From: Rickettsiales bacterium
GTDB taxonomy: Bacteria; Pseudomonadota; Alphaproteobacteria; TMED109
NCBI GenBank assembly: GCA_002720125.1
Contig: PBGQ01000014.1
Span: forward strand, 28,831-38,391
Length of the DNA: 9,561 nt
Direction: 5' to 3'
A model generated the notes under the pieces. That model did no database searches. It was not told the origin of the DNA and was given only the letters and a program-made list of their open reading frames with translations. A program made the position numbers and the translations under genes. Positions 1-7,700 of this stretch are shown piece after piece (the stretch's first letter is position 1; each line of letters begins with the position of its first letter).

Positions 1-707
1 CCATCTACAACAAATACCGTCTCATATTTATGAGTATTGTTATCCCCGGATGCAACCTGCGTTTTAATAAAATATACAGTAGCAATAACTGGCTTACCTA
101 AATTATCAAAAATTGTTATAGAAGTAGAAGCTGTATAAGTACTAGGATCGTCTTGCCTAAATGTACTATTATCATAATTTTCAAAAACTTGCGATGAAGA
201 GTTTAAATTCACAGATAATTGCATATTTTCTGTAGCCTTAGCTTCTCCAGACTCAAGTGCTAATTTTAAAGATTTTGCGTCATCAATAGTACTACCTTCT
301 ACAGAACCGTCTGCACTAACAGGTAGAGCCAGTACAAATTGTCCTGACGAGTCAACAATAAATCTATCATTGTTTACGCTAAAAGCACCGTTTCTGGTAA
401 AGACTGTTTGATTTGATGTTGCAGAGGGTTTAAGGGCAAAGAAACCTTGTCCAGAAATAGCCAAATCTAGAGCATTAAGAGAAGAAGCAATATTTCCTTG
501 TGTAAACTGCTGCTTAATACCTTTTAATATAGTACCAGAACCAATAGATGATGAAGAGTTTTGCAGTGGAGAAGTCGCAAAAATGTCACCAAATTCCGCT
601 CTTGACCTCTTATATCCTGTAGTTGCAACGTTAGCAATATTATTTGATGTAGCTGATATATCCGCTTGTGAACCATTCAGACCTGTTAAAGCTGTATAAA
701 ACGACAT
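1..707 (-). CDS. flgE: Flagellar hook protein FlgE (N-terminal part, cut by window edge)
   Basis: This is the N-terminal 235 residues of the hook subunit, which polymerises outside the cell into the curved hook joining rod to filament. It is exported by the flagellar type III apparatus, and no classical signal peptide is visible. Reading the minus strand from the ATG at 707-705 gives an open frame to the window edge with no stop. The N-terminus (MSFYTALTGLNGSQADISAT) is followed by the rod/hook-family D0 motif SNNIANVATTGYKRSRAEF, and near residue 80 by LDLAISGQGFF, both typical of FlgE/FlgF/FlgG. The position right after flgD and the serine/threonine-rich middle favour FlgE over the rod proteins FlgF and FlgG. 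A strong ribosome site (AGGAGA, 8 bases upstream) supports the start. It is the fourth gene of the flgBCDE operon, and the C-terminal part lies beyond base 1. Confidence 0.93.
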   Translation of the reverse strand, partial: MSFYTALTGLNGSQADISATSNNIANVATTGYKRSRAEFGDIFATSPLQNSSSSIGSGTILKGIKQQFTQGNIASSLNALDLAISGQGFFALKPSATSNQTVFTRNGAFSVNNDRFIVDSSGQFVLALPVSADGSVEGSTIDDAKSLKLALESGEAKATENMQLSVNLNSSSQVFENYDNSTFRQDDPSTYTASTSITIFDNLGKPVIATVYFIKTQVASGDNNTHKYETVFVVD

Positions 708-715
708 TTTATTTT

Positions 716-721
716 TCTCCT
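716..721 (-). promoter_or_regulatory. Shine-Dalgarno site of flgE
   Basis: On the minus strand AGGAGA lies 8 bases before the ATG at 707. It is among the strongest ribosome sites in the window and fixes the flgE start. This suits a structural protein needed in many copies per hook. Confidence 0.75.
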
Positions 722-729
722 AATTTAAA

Positions 730-1419
730 TTAATTTCTAAATCTAACTGCTTTACTTGCATCAATCAGACCATAACCATCTACTTCTAGCTTAATCTCAT
801 TATTTTCTGAAGAAGTACCAACTACTTTTGAAAAAACAGAAGTAGCTAATGCTTGATCAGGATTGTCTCCCATAAAAGCTGATATATATATTGGTTTATT
901 TTCTTCTTTAATGTCAGCAGGAAGTTTATCCCAATTGAAACCTACAAGACCTCTAGTTTGACCTCCTAAATCTAATTGTTCAATTATTTCTCCATTTTCC
1001 TTTTGGAAAAAAACCTGCAGTTTAGTAGTTGAAGATGGCAAATCTATAACTCCATTTATTTCTCCACTGCCATTTGGTCTTACAACATTTCCAGGGACTA
1101 ATACTGAATGTCCTAGGTACTGAGAAGCAGTAGCTATTCTGAAACCATCAATTTTAGAATTTAATTCCTTCATATTATTTGACATTTCAGTTATGCCTGT
1201 AACTGTAGAAAATTGTGCCATCTGCGCAATAAAGTCTCCATTTTCCATGGGAGCAAAAGGATCCTGATTTTGTAACTGTGTGGTCATTAATTTCAAGAAG
1301 TCTTCTTGTCCTAATGTAGATTTGTTTTGTGCAATTTTTTTATCTTCTGATGCTTTAACACCTATTTTATCAAGAATTCTTTGCAAAGTTTGTTGAGAAG
1401 TTTTATTAATGTCTGTCAT
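730..1419 (-). CDS. flgD: Flagellar hook-capping/assembly protein FlgD
   Basis: FlgD forms the scaffold cap at the distal end of the growing hook and guides FlgE polymerisation; it is discarded when the hook is complete. The 229-residue length matches the usual roughly 220-235. The diagnostic N-terminal region lies at residues 36-80: LGQEDFLKLMTTQLQNQDP, then the PMEN and FIAQMAQFS segments that mark the family. The rest fits the usual beta-rich C-terminal domain, with the run VDGYGLIDASKAVRF at the end. The start ATG is preceded by AAGGAA 5 bases upstream, overlapping the flgC stop codon, so translation may be coupled. Nine bases separate it from flgC and 22 from flgE. No truncation or unusual residue is seen. 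Confidence 0.95.
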   Translation of the reverse strand: MTDINKTSQQTLQRILDKIGVKASEDKKIAQNKSTLGQEDFLKLMTTQLQNQDPFAPMENGDFIAQMAQFSTVTGITEMSNNMKELNSKIDGFRIATASQYLGHSVLVPGNVVRPNGSGEINGVIDLPSSTTKLQVFFQKENGEIIEQLDLGGQTRGLVGFNWDKLPADIKEENKPIYISAFMGDNPDQALATSVFSKVVGTSSENNEIKLEVDGYGLIDASKAVRFRN

Positions 1420-1428
1420 TATTTTTCC

Positions 1429-1842
1429 TTATTTACCAATGTTTAATGTCCTCATAGTTAGATTTCTTATAGTATTTAGTACCTCAATGTTATTCGTATA
1501 TTGTCTTTGTGTTTCAAGCATCTCCACCATCTCCTCATCCATATCCACCGCAGCTTTAAATATGTATCCATCATCGTCCGCAGCAGGATGGTTGGGCTGA
1601 TAAGTTTTGATTGGCTCCCTATTTAACCTTTCCACTCTAACTGCCTCTACAGTTGATAGTCCTGTGCTTTTGAGTTTATCTGAATAAATAGCCTTAAAAA
1701 CAGGTCTTAGAGGTTGATATACGGTTTCTTTATCTCCAGTAACATTATTAGCATTTGCTAAATTTGAAGCGATAGCATTCATTCTCACTAATTGAGCAGA
1801 CATTGCTCTTGCTGCTACATCATATACATTTTTTACACCCAT
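1429..1842 (-). CDS. flgC: Flagellar proximal rod protein FlgC
   Basis: FlgC is a subunit of the proximal rod, the drive-shaft segment just above the MS ring in the periplasm. At 137 residues it has the normal family length. The N-terminal rod motif MSAQLVRMNAIASNLANANN (residues 14-33) and the C-terminal helix ETQRQYTNNIEVLNTIRNLT (from about residue 110) are the paired terminal helices that pack together in assembled rod. The start is two bases after the flgB stop, and AAAGGAGA 6 bases upstream lies inside the flgB 3' end, which strongly suggests translational coupling. No fliE follows it here; flgD comes next, as in the enteric flgBCDE order. Confidence 0.95.
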   Translation of the reverse strand: MGVKNVYDVAARAMSAQLVRMNAIASNLANANNVTGDKETVYQPLRPVFKAIYSDKLKSTGLSTVEAVRVERLNREPIKTYQPNHPAADDDGYIFKAAVDMDEEMVEMLETQRQYTNNIEVLNTIRNLTMRTLNIGK

Positions 1843-1844
1843 TC

Positions 1845-2231
1845 TTATTCTCCTTTAATTGCTGACATAAGTGTATTTATTTTTCCACTTAAGAATGAAA
1901 GTGTACTTTGGTACCTCATTGAATTTTCTGCAAACTGAAGTTGTTCTACAGCTAACTCAACTGTATTTCCGTCCAAACTAGGATTTACATTTTTCCTGAA
2001 TTGTACTTTTCCAGGCGAAATAGGTTTTTTGATTGTGATATGTTGATTGTGGGTTGATTGTATAGGACCATCTTTTTGATATTTTTTAATCTCCGTCTCA
2101 AAATCTATATCTCTAGCCTTATAATTAGGTGTTGCAGCATTTGCGATATTAGAAGCTAAAATCTCATTTCTTCTAGCTCTTAAGCTCAAAGCTGAACCTA
2201 ACATCTTTAAATTTTGTTTTATTTCATTCAT
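1845..2231 (-). CDS. flgB: Flagellar proximal rod protein FlgB
   Basis: FlgB is a proximal rod subunit at the base of the axial structure, near the MS ring. The 128 residues match the family size. The rod signature RRNEILASNIANAATPNYKA (residues 20-39) is present, as is a C-terminal helix rich in Gln/Asn (about residues 95-115) like those of the axial proteins. The start at 2231 is the first ATG after an in-frame TGA in the leader. No convincing Shine-Dalgarno sequence precedes it, unlike the downstream genes. It is the first gene of the flgBCDE run and sits about 20 bases downstream of the transcription start expected from the sigma-54 type promoter at 2264-2278. Confidence 0.94.
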   Translation of the reverse strand: MNEIKQNLKMLGSALSLRARRNEILASNIANAATPNYKARDIDFETEIKKYQKDGPIQSTHNQHITIKKPISPGKVQFRKNVNPSLDGNTVELAVEQLQFAENSMRYQSTLSFLSGKINTLMSAIKGE

Positions 2232-2263
2232 AATAAATTTATTTCAATTTTGGTTTATATTTT

Positions 2264-2278
2264 GCAAATACAATGCCA
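2264..2278 (-). promoter_or_regulatory. Candidate sigma-54 (RpoN) -24/-12 promoter of the flgBCDE operon
   Basis: The minus strand reads TGGCATTGTATTTGC. Against the known RpoN consensus TGGCAC-N5-TTGC it differs only in the sixth base (T for C), and the GG and GC dinucleotides have the required 12-base spacing. It is in the 85-base gap, and counting 12 bases from the -12 C places transcription start near 2252, giving a leader of about 20 bases before flgB. I found no second match while scanning the other TGGCA words in the window. RpoN control of rod/hook operons is well known in alpha- and gammaproteobacteria. No activator-binding site could be recognised. Confidence 0.6.
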
Positions 2279-2305
2279 AAATGAAGTAAGTAATTTAAAA
2301 TAAAT

Positions 2306-2310
2306 CGAGG
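2306..2310 (+). promoter_or_regulatory. Shine-Dalgarno site of the repeat protein gene
   Basis: CGAGG lies 6 bases before the ATG at 2317 and decides the start. A -10-like TAAAAT at 2296-2301 is too close to it to leave room for a normal leader, so the promoter itself was not located. Confidence 0.6.
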
Positions 2311-2316
2311 TAAAAA

Positions 2317-3126
2317 ATGAAATTAGCTCCAGAAATTGTCGAAATGAGAGATGCACTATTAGAAAGAATTGGAGAAAAGCCATTGAGTGAGGTTAGTCAA
2401 ATAGTTAACGAGATACTTTTAAATGAAACCAATCATGTTAATAGACTTGCTGCATTAGCGGCAAGAGTAAAAATTTTAAAAGATAAGATTAAAAACAATT
2501 TTGATATTCAAAATCATGGAGGTAAAAAGAAAATATCTCAGAGCTTAGCAAAAAAGTTGGAAAAAAATGAAGAAGATAGTAATAACAAAAGTCAAAAGCA
2601 GATAGAAAATAATGACTCAGATAATTGGACTAGAGTTGAAATGGTTAAATCTGGAATAGTTAATGGAGTAAGATTTCCTTCAGGAGTAGTAATCGATGTT
2701 AGTCAAAGTGATGCTGACAAACTAGTAGCTGACGGACTTTCTAAAATAGTTAAAAACACTGAAGATCCCAAACCAGCTGCAGAAGAAGTTGCAGCGACAA
2801 CAGAAACTTCTGAAGACCCCAAACCAGCTGCAGAAGAAGTTGCAGCGACAACAGAAACTTCTGAAGATCCCAAACCAGCTGCAGAAGATATTAAAAAGGA
2901 GATTAAACCTAATGTTGTAACTAACAATAAAAATAAGGAAGATTTACAAAATAAAAAGATACTTAAAACTAAATCAACTAAAATCACAGAAGAAACAATT
3001 GAATTGACTGATCCAAAAGCAGTTGCAGAAGCACTAGGGCTTAATGAAGCAAAGAAAAAGGCAGAGGAACCCAAAGAAATAGAAGAAGAAATTGACTTTG
3101 AAGCTTTAGAAAAAGGAAAAAATTGA
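2317..3126 (+). CDS. Unrecognised acidic protein with 17-residue tandem repeats
   Basis: I do not recognise this 269-residue protein. No signal peptide or membrane segment is visible, so it is probably cytoplasmic. Residues 1-60 look helical and fairly conserved in style (MKLAPEIVEMRDALLERIGE at the start), followed by a Lys/Asn/Gln-rich linker (about 61-102). Residues 104-146 form a compact module, WTRVEMVKSGIVNGVRFPSG continuing to VIDVSQSDADKLVADGL, resembling short beta-turn modules found in some phage structural proteins; that resemblance is from memory. Residues 149-191 are 2.5 copies of EDPKPAAEEVAATTETS, and the C-terminus is charged and probably disordered. The start is supported by CGAGG 6 bases upstream. 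It is divergent from flgB and the first of three closely packed plus-strand genes ending in tyrS. No function can be assigned, and a flagellar role is not shown. Confidence 0.8.
   Translation: MKLAPEIVEMRDALLERIGEKPLSEVSQIVNEILLNETNHVNRLAALAARVKILKDKIKNNFDIQNHGGKKKISQSLAKKLEKNEEDSNNKSQKQIENNDSDNWTRVEMVKSGIVNGVRFPSGVVIDVSQSDADKLVADGLSKIVKNTEDPKPAAEEVAATTETSEDPKPAAEEVAATTETSEDPKPAAEDIKKEIKPNVVTNNKNKEDLQNKKILKTKSTKITEETIELTDPKAVAEALGLNEAKKKAEEPKEIEEEIDFEALEKGKN
2761..2888 (+). repeat. In-frame 51-base tandem repeat, about 2.5 copies
   Basis: Unit 1 is 2761-2811, unit 2 is 2812-2862, and a third partial unit covers 2863-2888. Units 1 and 2 differ at one base (gaagatccc against gaagacccc), and the partial third copy returns to gaagatccc. 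The period is a multiple of three, so copy number can change without breaking the frame. Each unit encodes EDPKPAAEEVAATTETS, a Pro/Ala/Glu-rich linker. The near identity, including at synonymous sites, indicates recent duplication. Confidence 0.97.
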
Positions 3127-3467
3127 TTAAAAACTTCTTTTTAAAGTATGTATTGTTTTTAGTAATTATTTTTCTTACAAACTGTGATAGTTTCAAAAGG
3201 TTTGATCAAGAAAAATATTCTTGCTCTGAAAATAAACTTTCTATAAGTGCTATTGATATTTTAAAAACAAATGCCATTGAAAAAGCATTCGTGACAATGT
3301 TAGGTAATGAGTTTGAAGTAGATATTACATCAAGCAATAAAAAAGAAATTGTTCTCTCTTTCAATGATATTTATATTGTGATAGATAAAGATATTAAAGA
3401 AATTAGTGTAAACTTAGAAAATAAGATATTATTCTTATCATGTGAAGTTGCAAATTTTAATATTTAA
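3123..3467 (+). CDS. Small predicted lipoprotein, function unknown
   Basis: This 114-residue protein has a lipoprotein signal: a positively charged start (MIKNFFLK), a hydrophobic core (about residues 9-18), and a lipobox LTNC with the lipidated cysteine at residue 21. After cleavage about 94 residues would remain, anchored to an envelope membrane. Asp follows the cysteine (CDS), which in enterobacteria would favour inner-membrane retention; whether that rule holds here is unknown. The start is TTG at 3123, overlapping the previous stop as TTGA, with AAGGA just upstream, so translation is probably coupled. A stop-to-start gap of two bases leads to tyrS. I do not recognise the family. The mature part alternates short beta-like and charged segments and has two more cysteines. 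Confidence 0.75.
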   Translation: MIKNFFLKYVLFLVIIFLTNCDSFKRFDQEKYSCSENKLSISAIDILKTNAIEKAFVTMLGNEFEVDITSSNKKEIVLSFNDIYIVIDKDIKEISVNLENKILFLSCEVANFNI

Positions 3468-3469
3468 AT

Positions 3470-4738
3470 ATGAACAAAAAAATTACTGATTTTCTAGAAA
3501 TCTTAAAAGAAAGAGATTTAATACACCAAACTACCGATATGAAACTGTTATCTATGGAGAATATCAGAATTGTTGGATATACTGGATTTGATTGCACTGC
3601 AGATAGTCTTCATGTAGGAAGCCTTCTACAATTAATGATGCTTAGGTGGTTACAAAAAACAGATAATAAACCTATTGTACTTATAGGAGGAGGTACTACG
3701 AAAATAGGAGATCCTTCTGGCAAAGATGAAACAAGAAAAATATTAAATGAAACAACTATTACTGAAAATTCCATAGGGATAAAAAATATAATAAAAAACT
3801 TTATAAAGTTTGGTGATAGTAGTTCTGATGCAATTCTTCTAGACAATTCAGAATGGTTAAATGAATTAAAATATATAGATTTTCTTCGTGATATTGGCTG
3901 TCACTTCTCTATTAATAGAATGTTAACTTTTGACTCAGTTAAAACCAGATTAGATAGACAGCAGAATCTGAGTTTTTTAGAGTTTAATTATATGATTAAT
4001 CAAGCATATGACTATTTCATACTCAACCAAAGATATAACTGTAATGTTCAATTTGGAGGGTCAGATCAATGGGGAAATATAGTGAATGGGATTGACTTAA
4101 TTAAAAGATTAAGCTTTAAAAACAACTATAAAGTGAATGCTCATGCTATTACATCACCACTTATAACAACAGCAAATGGAAATAAAATGGGAAAGACTAG
4201 CAAAGGCACAATTTGGCTATCTGAAAATAAATTATCAATTTTTGATTTTTGGCAATTCTGGAGAAATACTTTAGATGAGGATGTAATAAGGTTCTTAAAA
4301 TTTTTTACAGAAATAGACCTGAGTGAAATACAAAAACTGAGCAAACTTGAAGGCGAAGAAATAAATGAAGCAAAATTATTGTTAGCTAATTCTGTAACGG
4401 AAGTTGTATATGGAAAAGAAAACGCTCTAAAGGTTCAAAATTCTATAAAAGAGTTTGCAAAAAATGAGTGGAATGAGAAACTTTTACCTAGTACAAATAT
4501 AGAAAAAGATCTAATTAGAAAAGGCCTTCCTGCTTACAAAGTTTTTTCACTAAATGAAATTCTGTGTAAGTCTAACAGTGAAGCGCGTAGATTAATAAAA
4601 CAAGGAGGCGCTAAAATAAATGGCAATATAATAACTGATTTTAATAAGCTAATTGATGAAACTTATGTAAAAGAAAATAACAGTCTGTATCTATCTGCTG
4701 GAGCAAAAAGACGAGCTTTAATAAAAATTACTTCTTAG
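3470..4738 (+). CDS. tyrS: Tyrosyl-tRNA synthetase
   Basis: This class I aminoacyl-tRNA synthetase charges tRNA-Tyr with tyrosine using ATP in the cytoplasm. The 422 residues match the usual bacterial length (E. coli 424). The HIGH-type motif is HVGS at residues 48-51, and the KMSKS-type motif is KMGKT at 239-243. The tyrosine-site segment GGSDQWGN is at 196-203, preceded by the Y-x-x-Q-like run in NYMINQAYDYFILNQRY. A C-terminal S4 RNA-binding domain covers about 356-420 (EARRLIKQGGAKINGN). The ATG is two bases after the lipoprotein stop with no clear Shine-Dalgarno sequence, so it may depend on coupling. Its last 11 bases overlap the convergent AsmA-like gene. No T-box or other leader is seen. 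Confidence 0.97.
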   Translation: MNKKITDFLEILKERDLIHQTTDMKLLSMENIRIVGYTGFDCTADSLHVGSLLQLMMLRWLQKTDNKPIVLIGGGTTKIGDPSGKDETRKILNETTITENSIGIKNIIKNFIKFGDSSSDAILLDNSEWLNELKYIDFLRDIGCHFSINRMLTFDSVKTRLDRQQNLSFLEFNYMINQAYDYFILNQRYNCNVQFGGSDQWGNIVNGIDLIKRLSFKNNYKVNAHAITSPLITTANGNKMGKTSKGTIWLSENKLSIFDFWQFWRNTLDEDVIRFLKFFTEIDLSEIQKLSKLEGEEINEAKLLLANSVTEVVYGKENALKVQNSIKEFAKNEWNEKLLPSTNIEKDLIRKGLPAYKVFSLNEILCKSNSEARRLIKQGGAKINGNIITDFNKLIDETYVKENNSLYLSAGAKRRALIKITS

Positions 4739-7700
4739 CATCATCATTAACTTCGGTATCCTCTTTTTTATCTGTAGGTGTAAAAAGATTTCTTAGTATT
4801 CCTGGAGTAAATAATGAAAGAGGATTTATCAGATAATTAGGATTTTCAAAACTTCCCAGTGCTTTATATTCAACTCCAATAATTCCTTCACCCTCTATAC
4901 CAGTTACTATATCACCTATCACTGGAATTTTATTAATTATAGAGTTAATTGCGTAGGCTGGAACTAAGACTCCCTCTAAATCAATATTTTTACTTTCAAG
5001 ATTTAGGCTTCCTTTAACTGTAGCTCCTAGGGATAGTCCTTCAAATTTTGTATTATTAACTTTGAGTACATTATTTTTCTTATCAAATTTTCCACTTAAT
5101 TTACTAAATGGTATCCCTTCGTTTCCAAGTATTTCAAGTAACTCTGTAAAAGATGCAAGTTGAAGAATTCTTGCAAGAAATGAAGCATTTTTTATAGAAA
5201 AAGACTTTATATCGTAAAAACCATTAATTATTTCTTGCGTATCATCTTTTAAGGTCAATGTGAGTATTCCTTTTCCATTAGAAAAATCATCAGTTACTCC
5301 TACTGTTTTTAAAAACAAGCCAAAATCATCAAATATAAATTCTATAACGTCATTCTGTTTCTTGTCGTATTCTCTAAAAACAAAATTTGTATGCACTATA
5401 CTATTATTTATGAGTTTACCTGATAGACTTTCAATCTTTTCATCATATAAATCTACGTTGCATATAGCTCTTCCAAAATTATTTTCACCAAATAAAAGAT
5501 TATCTATATCAATATCGACTTTAATAAAAGTAGAATTATTATCCTCTTTCTGCATGGGTATATCTTTAAAGTCAAAACTGTATCCTCTAATCTTTATTTC
5601 TTTTTTATTAGAAGTTAAAAATTTAATATTCCCTTTGAAATTGTTATTTGCACTTATGAATTGATGTAAATCAATATTAGATATATCTCCAGAGCCATTA
5701 AAATACATATCTAGACTTAATAAAATATCATCTGTAGCATATTGTAAATTCTTAACTTTTAATAAGTCTAAACCTTTAAAAAAAAACTCACCTTCCATTT
5801 GTCCATTTGTATTGGAATTTTTCTGGTGAGATAAAAAATCAATTGTAACCTCATTCTTGAATAAGTTGCTTTTAAAAAGAACCTTCCAGTCATCATCAGA
5901 TATTTTCTCTTTTGTTACTAACATTTCTATTTTAGAATTGCCTTGCGTTAAAAAATTATAATTGTTTAAAAAGCTAAAAGAGTTATGTTTTGCATCAGAT
6001 ATAATTTTTGCTCTCAAGCTATTTTTTTCATCAACGTCTAAAATTAATTTTGCTTCAGAACCGTTTAGGATACCATTTCCTTCTAATTTGATTTTGTTAT
6101 CTTCAACAGCAAAGCTCCCATTAAATTCCTCTAGCTTGAGAGGGATACTCTCTGAGCCTACTTCTTTTTGAGTAAAAAAATCTGAAAGTTCCCCTGTCAA
6201 TTTTAATTCATAAAACTTTTTTTTGTTATCCTTATTCTGAGCATTAAAATTAATATTAGCCTCTAATATTCCATCTAATCCATCAAAAAAATATTCATCT
6301 AGTTGTAACTCATTATATAACCCTGCTATTTTTCTTAAATTTTTATATTGAGAACTTATCTGACTATTTAAACTTAATTCATAGTTATTAATTTTTTTTA
6401 AGTTGTAAGATAATGACAATCTAGTTTTTTGAAATTCTGCATTTTTCAGTGTTTTGTGCTTGATAATTATTTTTTGCGAATTAGCTTTTAATACTTTATC
6501 ATCTGCAGTCATTTCAACGGATTCTAGGTTAACTATTAAATCCTGAGGAAAGTAAAGATCCATTTTTTTAAGTTTACAAAATAATGAATTCATTACTATA
6601 TCGCCTTCTTTATTAGAAATTTCTAAAACAAGATTATCTAAAAGAATATTTTTTATTTTAGTGTTGTGAAATATGTTCTTATAATTATCTAAAACTCCTA
6701 AATTATCTTGAAAATTGAAATTCTCAAATACGAAATTGTGCAATGTGAATACAAGTTCAAATTTAATTTTGTCAACTAAGCTCTCTAAATTTCCATAAGC
6801 ACTTACCCTGCCCTCTTTAAGGCTAGCTGTAAAATCTAGCAGTTTGACTTGGTTATTTTCATACTTTCCTAAAATATAAAACTCTTTTAATGTAGCCTCA
6901 ATTCTTTTATCTTTTTTAAAGGCAAATGAAATAGGGTTAAATTTTTTTAGGCTATATCTAAGATCAAAGTCTAAATTTTCAATCTTATTTTTTGAGATAT
7001 TGAAAAGAAAGTTTCCATTAGCATTTCCATTGCTGGCATTTTTCATATCAAGACCTAAACCAATAATTTTTTCTTTATTCAATATTTTAAAAATTTTTGT
7101 TTCAGATAATTCTCCTACTAATTGTCCATTGAGCTTTAAATTTTTGTCTAAAAACCCATCAAAGTCTAATGGAAATAAGTTATTATTTTGTTCTATTTTT
7201 GACCTTAAATTTATTTTTTTTGTTTTAGTATTGAACTTTATTTTGCAATCTTTAACTTTTACAAAATCAAAATAGAAATAGTCCTGGTTAAAGTAATTTT
7301 CAATCCCTTTAAAAGATACCTCTTCTATGGTTATTAGATAATCATGATTTTCAGTGTAGCTCATCAGTATACTTTTAATTTTAAGATTTTCTTTTTTTTC
7401 TATACCTGAGTAAATAGTATTTTTAATTAAAAAATTATTAAATATTGGCTTATTATTTTTGAGAGTTATTGTTCCATTTTTTACTTCTGTAACTATGTTT
7501 GTATTATCAGATAAATTTTTTACATTTACTTTAAAATCCTGAAGCGTTATTTTTTTAAAAAAATCTAGTTTTTCTTCCGCTGATAATAGCAAGGTAAGAT
7601 TTTGGATTTCTCTTTTATTGAAAACAGTACCAATTTTATTAGTCTCTACTTCAACCTCACCTTTAGACATGTTTAAAGCATGGATTGAAATTTTGTCATT

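Noticed and set aside
1409..1600. Plus-strand open frame opposite flgC/flgD that looks like a hydrophobic segment followed by Ser repeats
   Set aside because: It is antisense to conserved flagellar coding sequence and the Ser-rich part is a reflection of the FlgC codons; no start signal.
2296..2301. TAAAAT as a -10 element for the plus-strand operon, with ATGCCA at 2273-2278 as -35
   Set aside because: The spacing is right, but transcription would start around 2308, inside the Shine-Dalgarno sequence, leaving almost no leader. Treated as a chance match.
2703..3074. Minus-strand open frame of 123 residues opposite the repeat protein
   Set aside because: It mirrors the repeat region of the real plus-strand gene, is Ser/Ala-rich as expected for an antisense frame, has no ribosome site, and lies wholly inside the better-supported gene.
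4700..4760. Possible terminator hairpin at the tyrS / AsmA-like junction
   Set aside because: Only a 4-5 base AAAG/CTTT pairing could be found, with no GC stem and no T run.
5260..5664. Plus-strand open frame of 134 residues inside the AsmA-like gene, with shorter ones at 5962, 7000 and 7618
   Set aside because: All are shadow frames of the long minus-strand gene, with hydrophobic low-complexity composition, no ribosome sites and no recognisable motifs.
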